Origin: Couchioplanes caeruleus
GTDB taxonomy: Bacteria; Actinomycetota; Actinomycetes; Mycobacteriales; Micromonosporaceae
DNA length: 64,000 nt
Assembly: GCF_023499255.1 (NCBI RefSeq)
Contig: NZ_CP092183.1
Location: 4,150,501-4,214,500, forward strand
Direction: 5' to 3'
Of the stretch, positions 33,907-42,933 are shown one piece after another. Position 1 is the stretch's first letter. Each line of letters opens with the position of its first letter. The notes beneath the pieces were generated by a model that searched no databases, was not told the DNA's origin, and saw only the letters and a list, made by a program, of their open reading frames with translations. A program made the translations under genes and the position numbers.

Positions 33907-36641
33907 TGGACCCCCATGCGGTAGACGCGGACCGTGCCGTTGTCGTACAGGCGGTCCACCTCGGTCAGCGAGTCGAACTTCGAGATCTGCGCGGCGGTCA
34001 ACGGCCGGGTGATCGAGCCGGCGTTCGGGTCGTTCTCGAAGTACGCCTCGCCCTCGGGCAGCTGCTCGGACAGGCGCCGGTCCACCACCAGGTACTCGAT
34101 CGCGAGGTCGGCGACCATGCGGTCCTGCTCCAGGCCCCACTGGTCGGCGTAGTACAGCGGGCCGACCTCGCGTACCGGGTCCTGGCGGCCGTACGTGGAG
34201 GCGAGCGACACCGAGGTGACGTCCCCGCCGACCCGGTTCCCCGGGCCCAGCGCGCGGTGCTCCCAGTCGGCCGCGTCCACCCCGTACGCGTCGACCGACC
34301 GCTCGAATCCCCCGGCCAGGTACGGTCCCGGCAGGATCGACCCGAGCGGGGGCCACCCGCCGGCCCGGGCGCCGATCATCAGCAGCGTGATCATGGCGGA
34401 GCCGGCGGCGACGCGGCTGTAGAGGTTCCAGCCGCCCGGCGCGATCACGTCGATCGCGGGTGGCGCGGCCCGCCAGCGGTGCCCCTCGGCGTCCTTGGCC
34501 GGGATGATCTGCACACCCCGCACCAGCGCGATCGCGGCCAGGATCGAGATCGGCACGTACGTGAACGTGGAGAGCCGCCCGGCGATCTCCGGGCCGTTCT
34601 GGCCCAGGAAGCGCACCCCGTTGCCGGCGAAGAAGATCGCCCCGCCGGCCACCGCCGCCCAGCGCCAGGTGTCCCGGTCGTGCCGCTGGATCATGTCGCG
34701 GACCAGCGCGACGTAGAGCACGAAGAGCCCGAGCAGGCCGGTGCCCTGCACGACCAGCTGCCCGACGCTGACCGCCGCGGTCGTCGACGCGGCCTGATCG
34801 CGGCCGTTGACCAGGTCGGAGATCGTGCGGCCGACCTGCTCGACCGGCGCCTCGAGGTAGCCGACGACGTCGCGCGCCACGGTGAGCAGCCAGAGCGCGA
34901 CCACGGCGGCGGCGATCGCGGGCATGATCAGGGCGCTCCACCGCCGCGGCTTCTGCACGACGAGCTCGGCGACGGCCAGCAGGGTCAGCGTCAGCACCAG
35001 CGCGAAGGCCGTGACGTGGTGGCTGACCGTGGTGAGGCCCGCGCAGCAGACCGCCAGCGTGAGGAACGGCCATCCGCCCTCGGTGCGCCACCGCCGGGTC
35101 GCCCAGATCGCCAGCATGAAGAACGGCAGCGCCGCGGTCTGGTAGAGGAACATCGAGTTGAAGAACAGATAGTGCAGGGCCGTCGCGTACGTCGCACAGC
35201 ACACGCCCGCCACCGCGGGTGAGTTGCTCGCGCGCAGCACCGCGGAGAACAGCACCGCCACGAAGACGAGGTGTGCCACGCCCGCGACGATGACCCCGGC
35301 GGCCGTCACGGGCAGCCCGGTCATCGAGGTGACCGCCGCGCCCATCTCGGCCAGGCCGGGGAAGTGCACGGCCGGTGGCAGCGCCGGGTTCGGCTGGAAC
35401 AGCTGCCCGGACTGCACGATGATCGTCGTCGCGAGCCAGTGCTGCAGCTCGTCGGGGAACCGGAACTGGTCCGGGCTGTACATCCACTTGAGCAGGTACT
35501 GGTTCAGCGCCAGCCCCATGACCAGCACGAACGACTCCGCCGCGCCGGCCATCCGGCGGCTGAGCAGGCGTACCACCACGGGCGTGAACACGACGACCTG
35601 GCCGCCCCAGTACGCGAAGGGCGCGTTGCCGGTGTCGACGCGGCCGCCGGCGTACGCGAGCGCCACCATGAGCACGCCCAGCGCCGAGATGGTCAGGACC
35701 GCCGGGGCGTGACCCAGGTCCAGGGGTTCCCGGCGGGGCCGGGCCGGCTTCGGCCTGCGGCCGGGGTCGGGCGGGCCGGCGGCCGCGGTGCGCTTGCCGT
35801 CCTTGCGGCCGGGCACCACCGGGATGAGGGCGGTGACCACCTCGGCGGGCGGGGCGACGGTGCCGGCGGGCAGTGCGACGGTCTCGTCCGCGGGCCGGCT
35901 CAGGATCACCGCGGTCTCGTCGGCGGGCCGGTCGCGCACCGGTGCCTTGATCACGACGGTCTCGTCGGCGGCTGCGTCGCGGGTGGCCGGCCTGATGACG
36001 ACCGTCTTCTCGCCCGGCCCGCCGGCGGGGGCCTGCGGGAGCTCGATGACCATCGTCTCCTCGGGGGAGGGGACGCGGATGACGGCCGTCTTCTCGGGAT
36101 CTCCGGCCCCGGCCTCGCTGTCGTCGCCGGCAGCGCCGTCGTCGGGCAGCTCGATGACCGCGGTGAACTCCGGATCGGTCGTCTCACCCTCGACCTCAGG
36201 CTGAGTCTTGTCGCTCTCACCCTCTACCTGAGCTTGAGACTTGTCGGTCTTTTGCTGCGTTGAGCCCGTTCTGCCCGTGGCATCCGGCGCCGAGGTCGCC
36301 TCGACCGGCGGCTCGGGATCGGGGATCGGCTCGGGCGGGACGCCGGACGTCGTCTGGACGTCCGCCGCGGCCCTGGCGTCCGCGCCGCCCGGCGGGACGG
36401 GACGGACCCGGGCGGCAGCCCGTGCCGGCCGGGGGTCCGGGCCGGCAGCCGGCCGCGCTTGGGCGTCGTCGGGCGCCTGCGCCGGCTCGGCCGCGCGCTG
36501 CTCAGCCATCGGTTCGGCCTCCGCGGCGTCATCGGGGGCACCGGCGGGCTCGCTCGGGGCCTCGTACTGCTGGATCGAGGTCATGGGTGCGGCGGGGCGC
36601 CGGGCCGGCTCGTCGGGCCGGGGGTCGGGCACGGTCAGCAT
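33903..36641 (-). CDS. Large GT-C-like membrane protein with N-terminal [DE]xTxVI repeats
   Basis: About 912 residues. The N-terminal ~300 are cytoplasmic, Pro/Ala/Glu-rich and disordered-looking, with seven degenerate repeats between ~157 and 264: EFTAVIELP, EKTAVIRVP, EETMVIELP, EKTVVIRPA, DETVVIKAP, DETAVILSR, DETVALPAG. From ~305 there are about 11-13 membrane helices. FRFPDELQHW in an early extracytoplasmic loop fits the acidic DE motif of GT-C glycosyltransferases. A soluble C-terminal domain follows (LSEQLPEGEAYFENDPNAG). Likely transfers a sugar from a lipid carrier at the outer face. The start at ATG 36641 is chosen because the codons before it lack GC bias. Confidence 0.7.
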   Translation of the reverse strand: MLTVPDPRPDEPARRPAAPMTSIQQYEAPSEPAGAPDDAAEAEPMAEQRAAEPAQAPDDAQARPAAGPDPRPARAAARVRPVPPGGADARAAADVQTTSGVPPEPIPDPEPPVEATSAPDATGRTGSTQQKTDKSQAQVEGESDKTQPEVEGETTDPEFTAVIELPDDGAAGDDSEAGAGDPEKTAVIRVPSPEETMVIELPQAPAGGPGEKTVVIRPATRDAAADETVVIKAPVRDRPADETAVILSRPADETVALPAGTVAPPAEVVTALIPVVPGRKDGKRTAAAGPPDPGRRPKPARPRREPLDLGHAPAVLTISALGVLMVALAYAGGRVDTGNAPFAYWGGQVVVFTPVVVRLLSRRMAGAAESFVLVMGLALNQYLLKWMYSPDQFRFPDELQHWLATTIIVQSGQLFQPNPALPPAVHFPGLAEMGAAVTSMTGLPVTAAGVIVAGVAHLVFVAVLFSAVLRASNSPAVAGVCCATYATALHYLFFNSMFLYQTAALPFFMLAIWATRRWRTEGGWPFLTLAVCCAGLTTVSHHVTAFALVLTLTLLAVAELVVQKPRRWSALIMPAIAAAVVALWLLTVARDVVGYLEAPVEQVGRTISDLVNGRDQAASTTAAVSVGQLVVQGTGLLGLFVLYVALVRDMIQRHDRDTWRWAAVAGGAIFFAGNGVRFLGQNGPEIAGRLSTFTYVPISILAAIALVRGVQIIPAKDAEGHRWRAAPPAIDVIAPGGWNLYSRVAAGSAMITLLMIGARAGGWPPLGSILPGPYLAGGFERSVDAYGVDAADWEHRALGPGNRVGGDVTSVSLASTYGRQDPVREVGPLYYADQWGLEQDRMVADLAIEYLVVDRRLSEQLPEGEAYFENDPNAGSITRPLTAAQISKFDSLTEVDRLYDNGTVRVYRMGVQ

Positions 36642-36753
36642 CCGGCGGCCACCCCTGCACGGGCGGCGTGCCGGATGCCCACCTTCTGCCACATATGCAC
36701 CGAGAATGCCCCGTGCGCGGGCGGCTGTCCGGGGAACGGCGGAGTCAGCACGA

Positions 36754-38136
36754 TCAGCGGCCGCTCCGGACCTTCGCCCGGGCGGCGCGACGGCCTCTGA
36801 GGTAGGCGCGCGGTCCCGCCAGCATGCCGCGCCGGTTGGCGGTCAGCAGCTCCCGGGGAAAGTCCTCGCGCAGGGTCGACACCCGCAGGCTGTCCTTGCT
36901 GGTGAGGTCACGCAGCGCGCCCGGCGCCAGCCGCAGCAGCGGCCAGAGCAGCCCGGGGCGCTTCATCAGCAGGCTCGTGTACGCGGCGGTCAGCCCGGCG
37001 CCGTACCCGACCATCTGCTTGTGCAGCCCCTCGAGGTCGCGCCGGTGGTAGTGGTGCGTCACCGCGGTGGGCTGGTAGACGATCGTGCCGCCGCCGACCA
37101 GCACCTGGGTGAACGCGAGGGTGTCCTCGGAGCCCATGGCCGGGGTGCCGGCGCCCAGCGCGGTGTCCCAGCCGCCGATCCGCTCGATGACACCGGGACG
37201 GAACGTCATGTTGGCGCCCGTGCCGAACGGCGGCAGCGGGTACAGCGGGCTCTGCCGGTGCGCGGTGGCCGGGCTGAACACGTCCGGCGTGAACCCGCGG
37301 CCCTTGCTGTGCCCGCCGAACTGCTCGAACCACAGCTGCGCCTGCGTCTCCAGCTCGGCCGGGACGATCACGCCGGAGACCACGTCGGCCTCCGGGTGGT
37401 CGGCCAGCGCGCGGGCGATCTCGGCGAGCCAGTTCGGGTCGGCGTACTCGTCGTCGTCGATCCAGGCCAGGATCTCGCCCGGCGCGGCGGCGACCGCCGC
37501 GTTGCGGGCGAAGGACAGGCCGCCCTTGGGCTCCAGCAGGTAGGTGACCGGGCCGCGGCGGGCCGCCGAGCGGACCACCTCGGCGGTCGCGTCGGTCGCG
37601 GGGGCGTTGTCCACCACGAGCACGCGGAAGTCCGGGTACTCCTGGGCGAGCAGGCTGTCGAGGCAGCGGGCCAGCGCGCCGGGCCGCTCCCGGGTGCAGA
37701 TCACCACGGTGATCGGCGGGGCGCCGGCGAGCACCTCGCGGCGGCGGGCCAGGAACGCCGGCTCGGCCGCCGGCGTGATGCCGTCGATCGGCAGGCCGGC
37801 CAGCCCCAGCTCGATCAGGCGCGGCGCCAGCACGTCGCCCAGCTCGGCCTCGATCGCCGCGGCCAGGTCGGCGGGGCGCAGACCCTGCTCCGGTACGCCG
37901 GTCAGCACGGTGCCCAGCGGCTCGGTGAAGAGCCGCACGAGCACCCACGCCTGCTGCACGCGCCGGCCGTCCGGGGCGACGGCGGCCACCGCCGGCAGCG
38001 CGTCGGCGAGGTCCACGTCGAGGACGGCGGCGGGCAGCACGTCACCGCTGGGCTCGAAGGCCGGGGCGGTGATCAGCTCGTCGGCCCGCGCGACGGGCTC
38101 CCAGACCTTGCCGTTCACTCCCACTCCGTTCGTCAT
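36754..38136 (-). CDS. GT2 family glycosyltransferase
   Basis: A 460-residue cytoplasmic or membrane-associated GT-A enzyme. An N-terminal ~140-residue extension (VQQAWVLVRLFTEPLG) precedes the catalytic domain ITVVICTRERPGALARCLDSLL. The nucleotide-sugar DxD region is EILAWIDDDEYADPNW; GGLSFARNAAVAAA and GGWDTALGAGTPAMGSEDT are family blocks. The C-terminal helices may touch the membrane. The ATG overlaps the stop of the next GT2 gene upstream. Probably extends a surface polysaccharide or glycolipid; donor unknown. Confidence 0.85.
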   Translation of the reverse strand: MTNGVGVNGKVWEPVARADELITAPAFEPSGDVLPAAVLDVDLADALPAVAAVAPDGRRVQQAWVLVRLFTEPLGTVLTGVPEQGLRPADLAAAIEAELGDVLAPRLIELGLAGLPIDGITPAAEPAFLARRREVLAGAPPITVVICTRERPGALARCLDSLLAQEYPDFRVLVVDNAPATDATAEVVRSAARRGPVTYLLEPKGGLSFARNAAVAAAPGEILAWIDDDEYADPNWLAEIARALADHPEADVVSGVIVPAELETQAQLWFEQFGGHSKGRGFTPDVFSPATAHRQSPLYPLPPFGTGANMTFRPGVIERIGGWDTALGAGTPAMGSEDTLAFTQVLVGGGTIVYQPTAVTHHYHRRDLEGLHKQMVGYGAGLTAAYTSLLMKRPGLLWPLLRLAPGALRDLTSKDSLRVSTLREDFPRELLTANRRGMLAGPRAYLRGRRAARAKVRSGR

Positions 38137-39098
38137 CGGGTCGCTCCCGCCGTCTCGAGGTGGCGCTCCGAGCGACGCGCGGCCACGGTCTCCACGACAC
38201 CGCCCCATCCGGCGGCGGCGACGCCGGCGAGCACCCCGCCGGCCTTGAGGGCGTGCTGCAGGCCGCGCCCGCGGCCCGCGGCGGCGAGGTTGCGGACCAC
38301 GGCGCGCGGCAGCGAGCGCAGGTAGTCGCGCTCGGAACCGAGGCTCTCGGAGCCGTCGAGCAGGCCGGCCATCGCGACCTTGCCGCGGCCCTCCGCGTAG
38401 CAGCGGCGCAGGAACCAGCCGAAGGTCGAGCGGATCCGGGGCACCTCGTGGCGGATGACGGCCTCGGGGACGTACATCCAGTGGCCGCCGCCGAGGGCGC
38501 TCATCCGCAGGCACAGCTCGGTGTCCTCGGGGCGGTTCTGGCTGCCGAGCTTGCCGAAGCCGGTACGGAACCCGCCCACCGCGAGGAAGGTGTCGCGGCG
38601 CACGACCATCCCGGCCGACCACACGTTGCGGACCCGGCTCGTGGTGGTGGGCAGTCCGGCGTACGAACCGCCGACGGCCCACAGGAACTCCTCGGGCATC
38701 CACCGCGGCTCGGGGCCCTCCCACGCCGGCGCGATGCCGCCGCCGGCGCCGACCACGCGCGGTTCGGCGAACGGCGAGACCACGCTGCCCAGCCAGTCCG
38801 GGCCCATCACCACGTCGTCGTCGAGGAACGCGATCAGCGACGTGGAGGTGTGGAAGGCGCCGGTGTTGCGGTTGCCGGAGACGCCCTGGTCGTACAGGTT
38901 CTCCAGGACGGTCACGCCGCCGAGGTCACGGCGGGCCCGCCGGTACAGCGCGGGGTTGTGGTCGACCACGACGACGATCTCGGCCGGGGTGTAGGTCTGC
39001 GACCGGGCCGCCGCGACGGTCCGCACGAGCGACGCCCAGCGCTGCTCGGTGTGGGTCGGGATGACGATGCTGACGGCGGGACGGGGGGTGGGTTCCAC
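38133..39098 (-). CDS. GT2 family glycosyltransferase
   Basis: A 321-residue GT-A fold enzyme. AVSIVIPTHTEQRWASLVRT is the N-terminal nucleotide-binding strand, GVSGNRNTGAFHT and LIAFLDDDVVMGPDWL hold the DxD motif (~95), and GSQNRPEDTELCLRM carries the catalytic-base ED segment. AGGAG precedes the GTG start at 39098. It lies 85 nt behind the third GT2 gene in the same operon. Confidence 0.87.
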   Translation of the reverse strand: MEPTPRPAVSIVIPTHTEQRWASLVRTVAAARSQTYTPAEIVVVVDHNPALYRRARRDLGGVTVLENLYDQGVSGNRNTGAFHTSTSLIAFLDDDVVMGPDWLGSVVSPFAEPRVVGAGGGIAPAWEGPEPRWMPEEFLWAVGGSYAGLPTTTSRVRNVWSAGMVVRRDTFLAVGGFRTGFGKLGSQNRPEDTELCLRMSALGGGHWMYVPEAVIRHEVPRIRSTFGWFLRRCYAEGRGKVAMAGLLDGSESLGSERDYLRSLPRAVVRNLAAAGRGRGLQHALKAGGVLAGVAAAGWGGVVETVAARRSERHLETAGATR

Positions 39099-39183
39099 GG
39101 GGGTGCTCCTGGGGCGGGGGTGGACGGCGAGGGGGCCGTACGGGCGGGGCCGGCGCTCGGGAGAGGGGTCCGGCCGGGCGGCG

Positions 39184-40191
39184 TCAGTCCTCGCCGACGG
39201 TGCGGGCCCGCAGCGCCTTGATGTCGTCGGTGCGCCGGGCGCCGGGCTCGTCGCGGCGCAGGCCGCGGTTGAGGTGGGCGACGTGCTGGCGCGGGTCGGC
39301 GCCGGGGGCCACGGCGGCGGCCGGGGCGCGGTTCACGATCTTGTTCAGCGCGTGCGCCGGCGCGGTGTTGGCGGCCGGGTGCTGGTGGACGATCACGCCG
39401 GCCGGCCCGGCGGGGTTGCGGCGCCGGCTGCGCATCCGGCCGTACTCGCTGAAGATGGTGCGCAGCACGCGGAAGCCGTCGCGGAACGTGTTGAGGTTGC
39501 TCTGGCCGTGGATGCGGGCGTGCTCGATGCTGCCGACCTCACCGACGCGCATGCCGTCCGCGGCGGCCCGGATGTTGATCATGGTCTCGATCTCGAACCC
39601 GTCGCCCCAGAGCTTGGAGCCGTCGGTCGGGCGCGGCAGCGTGGTGTCCGGCAGGTCGAGGACCGGCACGACCCGGCGCCAGAAGGCGTTGTAGCCGTAG
39701 CAGAGGTCGGTGAACCGGGTCCCGAACAGCACGTTGACGACCAGGTTGAGCCCGTCGTTGCCGAGCTTGCGCAGCTTGGTGATGTCGTGGCTGTGGCCGC
39801 CGTGGGAGAACCGGGAGCCCTTGACGAAGTCGGCGCCGGCCGCGAGCTGGGCGACGAACAGCGGGATCTCCGCCGGGTCGGTCGAGCCGTCCGCGTCGAT
39901 CATCACGATGATGTCGCCCGTGCAGGCCGCGAAGCCGCAGGCCAGCGCGTTGCCCTTGCCGGTACGCGTCTGCTGCACGATCACCACGTCCGGGCGCAGC
40001 GACCGGGCCACCTCGACGGTGCGGTCCACCGAGCCGCCGTCCACCACGATCACCTCGTCGATGCCGTCCGGGAGCTTGGCGAACACGTGCGGCAGGTTCC
40101 GCTCCTCGTTGAGGGTCGGGATCACGACGCTTACTGTCGGTGACGAGCCGCCGTTACGCGGCGTGTGGCCGGGGGTCGCGGAATGCTGCAT
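39184..40191 (-). CDS. GT2 glycosyltransferase, dolichol-phosphate-mannose-synthase-like
   Basis: A 335-residue enzyme. VSVVIPTLNEERNLPHVFAK, EVIVVDGGSVDRTVEVAR, GKGNALACGFAACTGDIIVM and IDADGSTDPAEIP are the blocks of polyprenyl-phosphate sugar transferases of the DPM1 group. No membrane domain follows; the last ~80 residues are basic and low in complexity. It may load a sugar onto a lipid carrier that the GT-C-like protein of the same operon uses. AAGGGA precedes the ATG. It is the first gene of the operon. Confidence 0.85.
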   Translation of the reverse strand: MQHSATPGHTPRNGGSSPTVSVVIPTLNEERNLPHVFAKLPDGIDEVIVVDGGSVDRTVEVARSLRPDVVIVQQTRTGKGNALACGFAACTGDIIVMIDADGSTDPAEIPLFVAQLAAGADFVKGSRFSHGGHSHDITKLRKLGNDGLNLVVNVLFGTRFTDLCYGYNAFWRRVVPVLDLPDTTLPRPTDGSKLWGDGFEIETMINIRAAADGMRVGEVGSIEHARIHGQSNLNTFRDGFRVLRTIFSEYGRMRSRRRNPAGPAGVIVHQHPAANTAPAHALNKIVNRAPAAAVAPGADPRQHVAHLNRGLRRDEPGARRTDDIKALRARTVGED

Positions 40192-40273
40192 GTCGGTCCC
40201 TTCAGGGTGGCGGAGGCGACTGGCATCGTCGATTTCCGGGGGCAGAAACGCGGGTCGCTCGCTACTGCCGACA

Positions 40274-40301
40274 AATCTAGCAACACGCTACGTAGCGTCA
40301 A
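40274..40301 (-). promoter_or_regulatory. Promoter and operator of the surface-glycan operon
   Basis: On the minus strand: TTGACG (complement of 40296-40301), 16-bp spacer, TAGATT (complement of 40274-40279). The 14-bp perfect palindrome ACGCTACGTAGCGT (40285-40298) fills the spacer and overlaps the -35, a position typical of a repressor site. The leader to the first ATG is about 75 nt. Confidence 0.65.
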
Positions 40302-40626
40302 CTAACCGAAGGGCCAGGGTGCCGATATCCGTGCGGTGAACCACGGCCAGACGTATGAGCAGGCACTATGCACTCGGGCAACAAGATCGACCATCCGCCC
40401 CACCCGTCACAGCTAGTAACGGACAGTAAGGCATGCGCGGGCCGAGAATGGTCGAGGTGGCGCAATGCGGCGGTTCGGAATCGTCGTCGGCAGGAATTCG
40501 GCGAAATTCGAGATGTCCGACTTATCGCAGTGATCCACCTCACTCAGCGTAGTTTTACGCAGCGTGATGGCCGGGTTGCAGGACGGTTGTTTCGGCGTGG
40601 CGGCGGCGTGCCGGGGGCTCGGTGCC
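40302..40626. other. Gene-free, AT-richer intergenic stretch
   Basis: About 325 nt with visibly lower GC than the surroundings and no credible frame. It holds a short hairpin GCGTA-GTTT-TACGC (40547-40560). It separates the leftward glycan operon from the rightward small genes, so regulatory sites for both are expected here. Confidence 0.5.
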
Positions 40627-40632
40627 TACGCT
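40627..40632 (+). promoter_or_regulatory. -10 box TACGCT of a leaderless transcript
   Basis: TACGCT is 7 nt before ATG 40640. The 16-nt string TACGCTGGTCGGCATG is identical to that at the tetR start (11934-11949). Confidence 0.45.
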
Positions 40633-40639
40633 GGTCGGC

Positions 40640-40693
40640 ATGACGAGCCGCCGGCGCCACCGCCGTCCCGCACGTCGCCGGCACGGTGGGTGA
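40640..40693 (+). CDS. Possible 17-residue Arg-rich leader peptide
   Basis: MTSRRRHRRPARRRHGG, beginning at a leaderless ATG and ending 4 nt before the GTG of the zinc-protein gene. The ribosome site of that gene (GGTGGGTGA) lies over its last codons. It could be a leader peptide for coupling, or simply untranslated 5' sequence. Confidence 0.35.
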   Translation: MTSRRRHRRPARRRHGG

Positions 40694-40697
40694 TCCG

Positions 40698-40841
40698 GTG
40701 GCGGACAGCAGAGCGCTGTGTGTCTGCGGCCATGACCGCGGCGCGCACGAGCACTACCGCGCCGGGTCGGAGTGCGCGGTGTGCGGGCCGGAGGTCTGTC
40801 CGCGCTTCCGCCGGCGGGCCTGGTGGCGCCGCCGCGCCTGA
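40698..40841 (+). CDS. Very small zinc-ribbon-like protein
   Basis: A 47-residue protein. It has C.CGH (CVCGHDRGAHEHYRAGSE), then CAVC and a further Cys before PRFRRR, a Cys/His set suited to one zinc ion. Small actinobacterial proteins of the form C.CGH....HEHYR....C..C...FR are familiar but have no assigned function. GGTGGGTG is 5 nt before the GTG. The basic, Trp-containing tail (RRRAWWRRRA) could bind nucleic acid or membrane. Codon bias is good throughout. Confidence 0.6.
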   Translation: MADSRALCVCGHDRGAHEHYRAGSECAVCGPEVCPRFRRRAWWRRRA

Positions 40842-41003
40842 GCGGCCGGCATCGGCGGTGTGGGTCCGCCCCCGGGCGGGTACAGCGGAGTCCGCAGGGT
40901 GGACCACGGGTCGCAAAGACCTACTAAATCTGTAGGCTAAGTTCCACTTCGCGAGGCGCCGCGCCGGTGCGCGGGCGTCCCGGCACCGCACGAGGAGGAC
41001 CCC

Positions 41004-41939
41004 ATGCCGCTCCCCGACTTCCTGATCGCCGGCGTGCCCAAGGCCGGGACCACCGCGCTGCACGCCGCGCTGGTCCGGCATCCCGAGCTCTTCCTGCCCA
41101 CGGTCAAGGAGCCCAAGTTCTTCCTCACCGACGGCCGGCCGCCCGCCACGGGCGGCCCGGGCGACGTGCAGACGTACCAGGAGCACGTGTGGCGCCGCGC
41201 CGACTACGAGGCGCTCTTCGACCCCGCGCCGCCGGGCACGCTGCGGGGCGAGGCCACCCCGTTCTACCTGTACGACCCCGGCACCCATGAGCGCATCCAC
41301 GAGCTCGTCCCGGACGTCCGCATCATCCTGCTGCTGCGCGACCCCGTGGACCGGGCCCACTCCAACTGGACGCACCTGTGGAACGCCGGTCTGGAGCCGG
41401 AGGGCGACTTCCTCACCGCCTGCCGCGCCGAGCCGCAGCGTAAGGCAGCCGGCTGGGCGGACTTCTGGCACTACACGAGCCTCGGCCTGTACGGGCGCCA
41501 GGTGCAGCACCTCTACAAGGTGTTCCCGCGCGAGCAGGTCCTGCTGCTGCGGTACCGGGAACTGAAGGACGCGCCCGCGGCCACCCTCGACCGGGTCTGC
41601 GACTTCCTCGGGGTCCGTACCGGCGTGGTCGGCAGCATCCCCAGGGAGAACGTGAACCGCCACGTCGTGCACGACACGCCGGTCAACGCGGTGCTGCGCG
41701 GGCTCCTGCGCGCGGGCGGCACGTTCGGGCACCGGTTCCCCGTACCGTTGCGTCTCGCCGCCCGGGGTCCCCTGCTGACCCTGCTGCACCGCAAGCGGGG
41801 CACCCGGCCGGTCACGACCCCCGCCGAACGGGCCGCGCTGCTGCCGCTGTTCGCCGACGACATCGCCCTGCTGCAGGACGTGACGGGGGAGCGCTACGAC
41901 GACTGGCTGTCGGCCGACCGACACGCCAAGGCGTCCTAA
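41004..41939 (+). CDS. PAPS-dependent sulfotransferase family protein
   Basis: A 311-residue cytoplasmic sulfotransferase moving sulfate from PAPS to a hydroxyl or amino acceptor. The 5'-phosphosulfate loop is [20 protein letters not shown] (~7-26). The 3'-phosphate motif is [20 protein letters not shown] (~108-127), with [17 protein letters not shown] further on. GAGGAGG precedes the ATG. It lies beside a glycosyltransferase operon and a glycosidase-like gene, so sulfation of a surface glycan or glycolipid is plausible. CCTAC-N7-GTAGG (40920-40936) in its promoter is a possible operator. Confidence 0.88.
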   Translation: MPLPDFLIAGVPKAGTTALHAALVRHPELFLPTVKEPKFFLTDGRPPATGGPGDVQTYQEHVWRRADYEALFDPAPPGTLRGEATPFYLYDPGTHERIHELVPDVRIILLLRDPVDRAHSNWTHLWNAGLEPEGDFLTACRAEPQRKAAGWADFWHYTSLGLYGRQVQHLYKVFPREQVLLLRYRELKDAPAATLDRVCDFLGVRTGVVGSIPRENVNRHVVHDTPVNAVLRGLLRAGGTFGHRFPVPLRLAARGPLLTLLHRKRGTRPVTTPAERAALLPLFADDIALLQDVTGERYDDWLSADRHAKAS

Positions 41940-41988
41940 TCCCTATCGCACCCATAGATGTAGCAAACTTAGGCGGATACTCTTCGCT

Positions 41989-42933
41989 GTGCCGCCGTCG
42001 CCACGAAACGGAGCCGCCTTGTCCATCGGAACTCAGACGCTGTCGCTGCCACGCTGGGAGGAATCGGCCGTGGTGGTCGAGCCGCCCGGTGACGAACCGG
42101 GGGCGTGGGCCGGCGCGCCCTCCTCGATCGTCGCCGACGGTGACATCTACCTCGCCTACCGCCTCCGGCTCCCGATCGGGGAGGGCCGCGGCATCTCCAA
42201 CGTCGTTGCCCGCTCCCGGGACGGCGTCACCTTCACCGTCGTGACCACCGTGGACAAGGACCGGTTCGGTGCGGAGTCGCTGGAGCGGCCCGCGCTGGTA
42301 CGCACGCCGGAGGGCCGCTGGCGCCTCTACGTCAGCGCGGCCACCCCGGGCACCAAGCACTGGCGCGTCGACCTGCTCGAGGCCGACACCCCCGAAGGGC
42401 TCGCCACCGCCGCCGCGCGCACGGTGCTCGCCGGCGACGAGACCGTCGGTGTGAAGGACCCGGTGCTGCACCACGACGGGTACGGCTGGCACCTGTGGGC
42501 CTCGGTGCACCCGCTGGAGTCCTGGGACGACGCCGACCGGATGACCACCGAGTACGCGACCAGCCCCGACGGCGTCCACTGGACCTGGCGCGGCACCGCC
42601 CTCGCCGGCCGCCCCGGCTCGTGGGACGCCCGGGGCGTGCGCATCTCCTCGGTCTCCGTCGAGGGCGACACCATCCTGGCGGCGTACGACGGGCGCGCCA
42701 CGGCGGGGGAGAACTGGGAGGAGCGCACCGGGGTGGCCCGGGGCGTGCGCCTGCCCGACGGCAGCTTCGGCGAGCTGACCGCGGAGGAGGGCGAGCCGCT
42801 GGGCAGCCCGCACCCGCCGTACGGCCTGCGCTACCTCAGTCTGGTCGACCTGCCGGACGGCCGGCGCCGGCTCTACTACGAGGCCACCCGGGCGGACGGC
42901 GCCCACGACCTGCGTACGGAGCTCGCGTACTGA
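41989..42933 (+). CDS. Five-bladed beta-propeller, glycosidase-like (GH43/GH32 fold)
   Basis: A protein of 304-314 residues. It is built from repeated blades with motif [54 protein letters not shown] and [10 protein letters not shown]. That layout (acidic residue at the start of each blade, W.LY/W.LW closing strand) is that of GH43/GH32/GH130 enzymes. Asp in KDP and Glu/Asp in ERP and DARG are candidate catalytic or transition-state residues. No signal peptide, so it is probably cytoplasmic. Start alternatives are GTG 41989 (GATACT 7 nt upstream, leaderless) and TTG 42019 (ACGGAG upstream). Confidence 0.65.
   Translation: MPPSPRNGAALSIGTQTLSLPRWEESAVVVEPPGDEPGAWAGAPSSIVADGDIYLAYRLRLPIGEGRGISNVVARSRDGVTFTVVTTVDKDRFGAESLERPALVRTPEGRWRLYVSAATPGTKHWRVDLLEADTPEGLATAAARTVLAGDETVGVKDPVLHHDGYGWHLWASVHPLESWDDADRMTTEYATSPDGVHWTWRGTALAGRPGSWDARGVRISSVSVEGDTILAAYDGRATAGENWEERTGVARGVRLPDGSFGELTAEEGEPLGSPHPPYGLRYLSLVDLPDGRRRLYYEATRADGAHDLRTELAY

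Noticed and set aside
40368..40643. Plus-strand open frame of about 90 codons in the AT-richer gap
   Set aside because: No ribosome site, weak codon bias and Arg-rich nonsense-like composition; left as non-coding.
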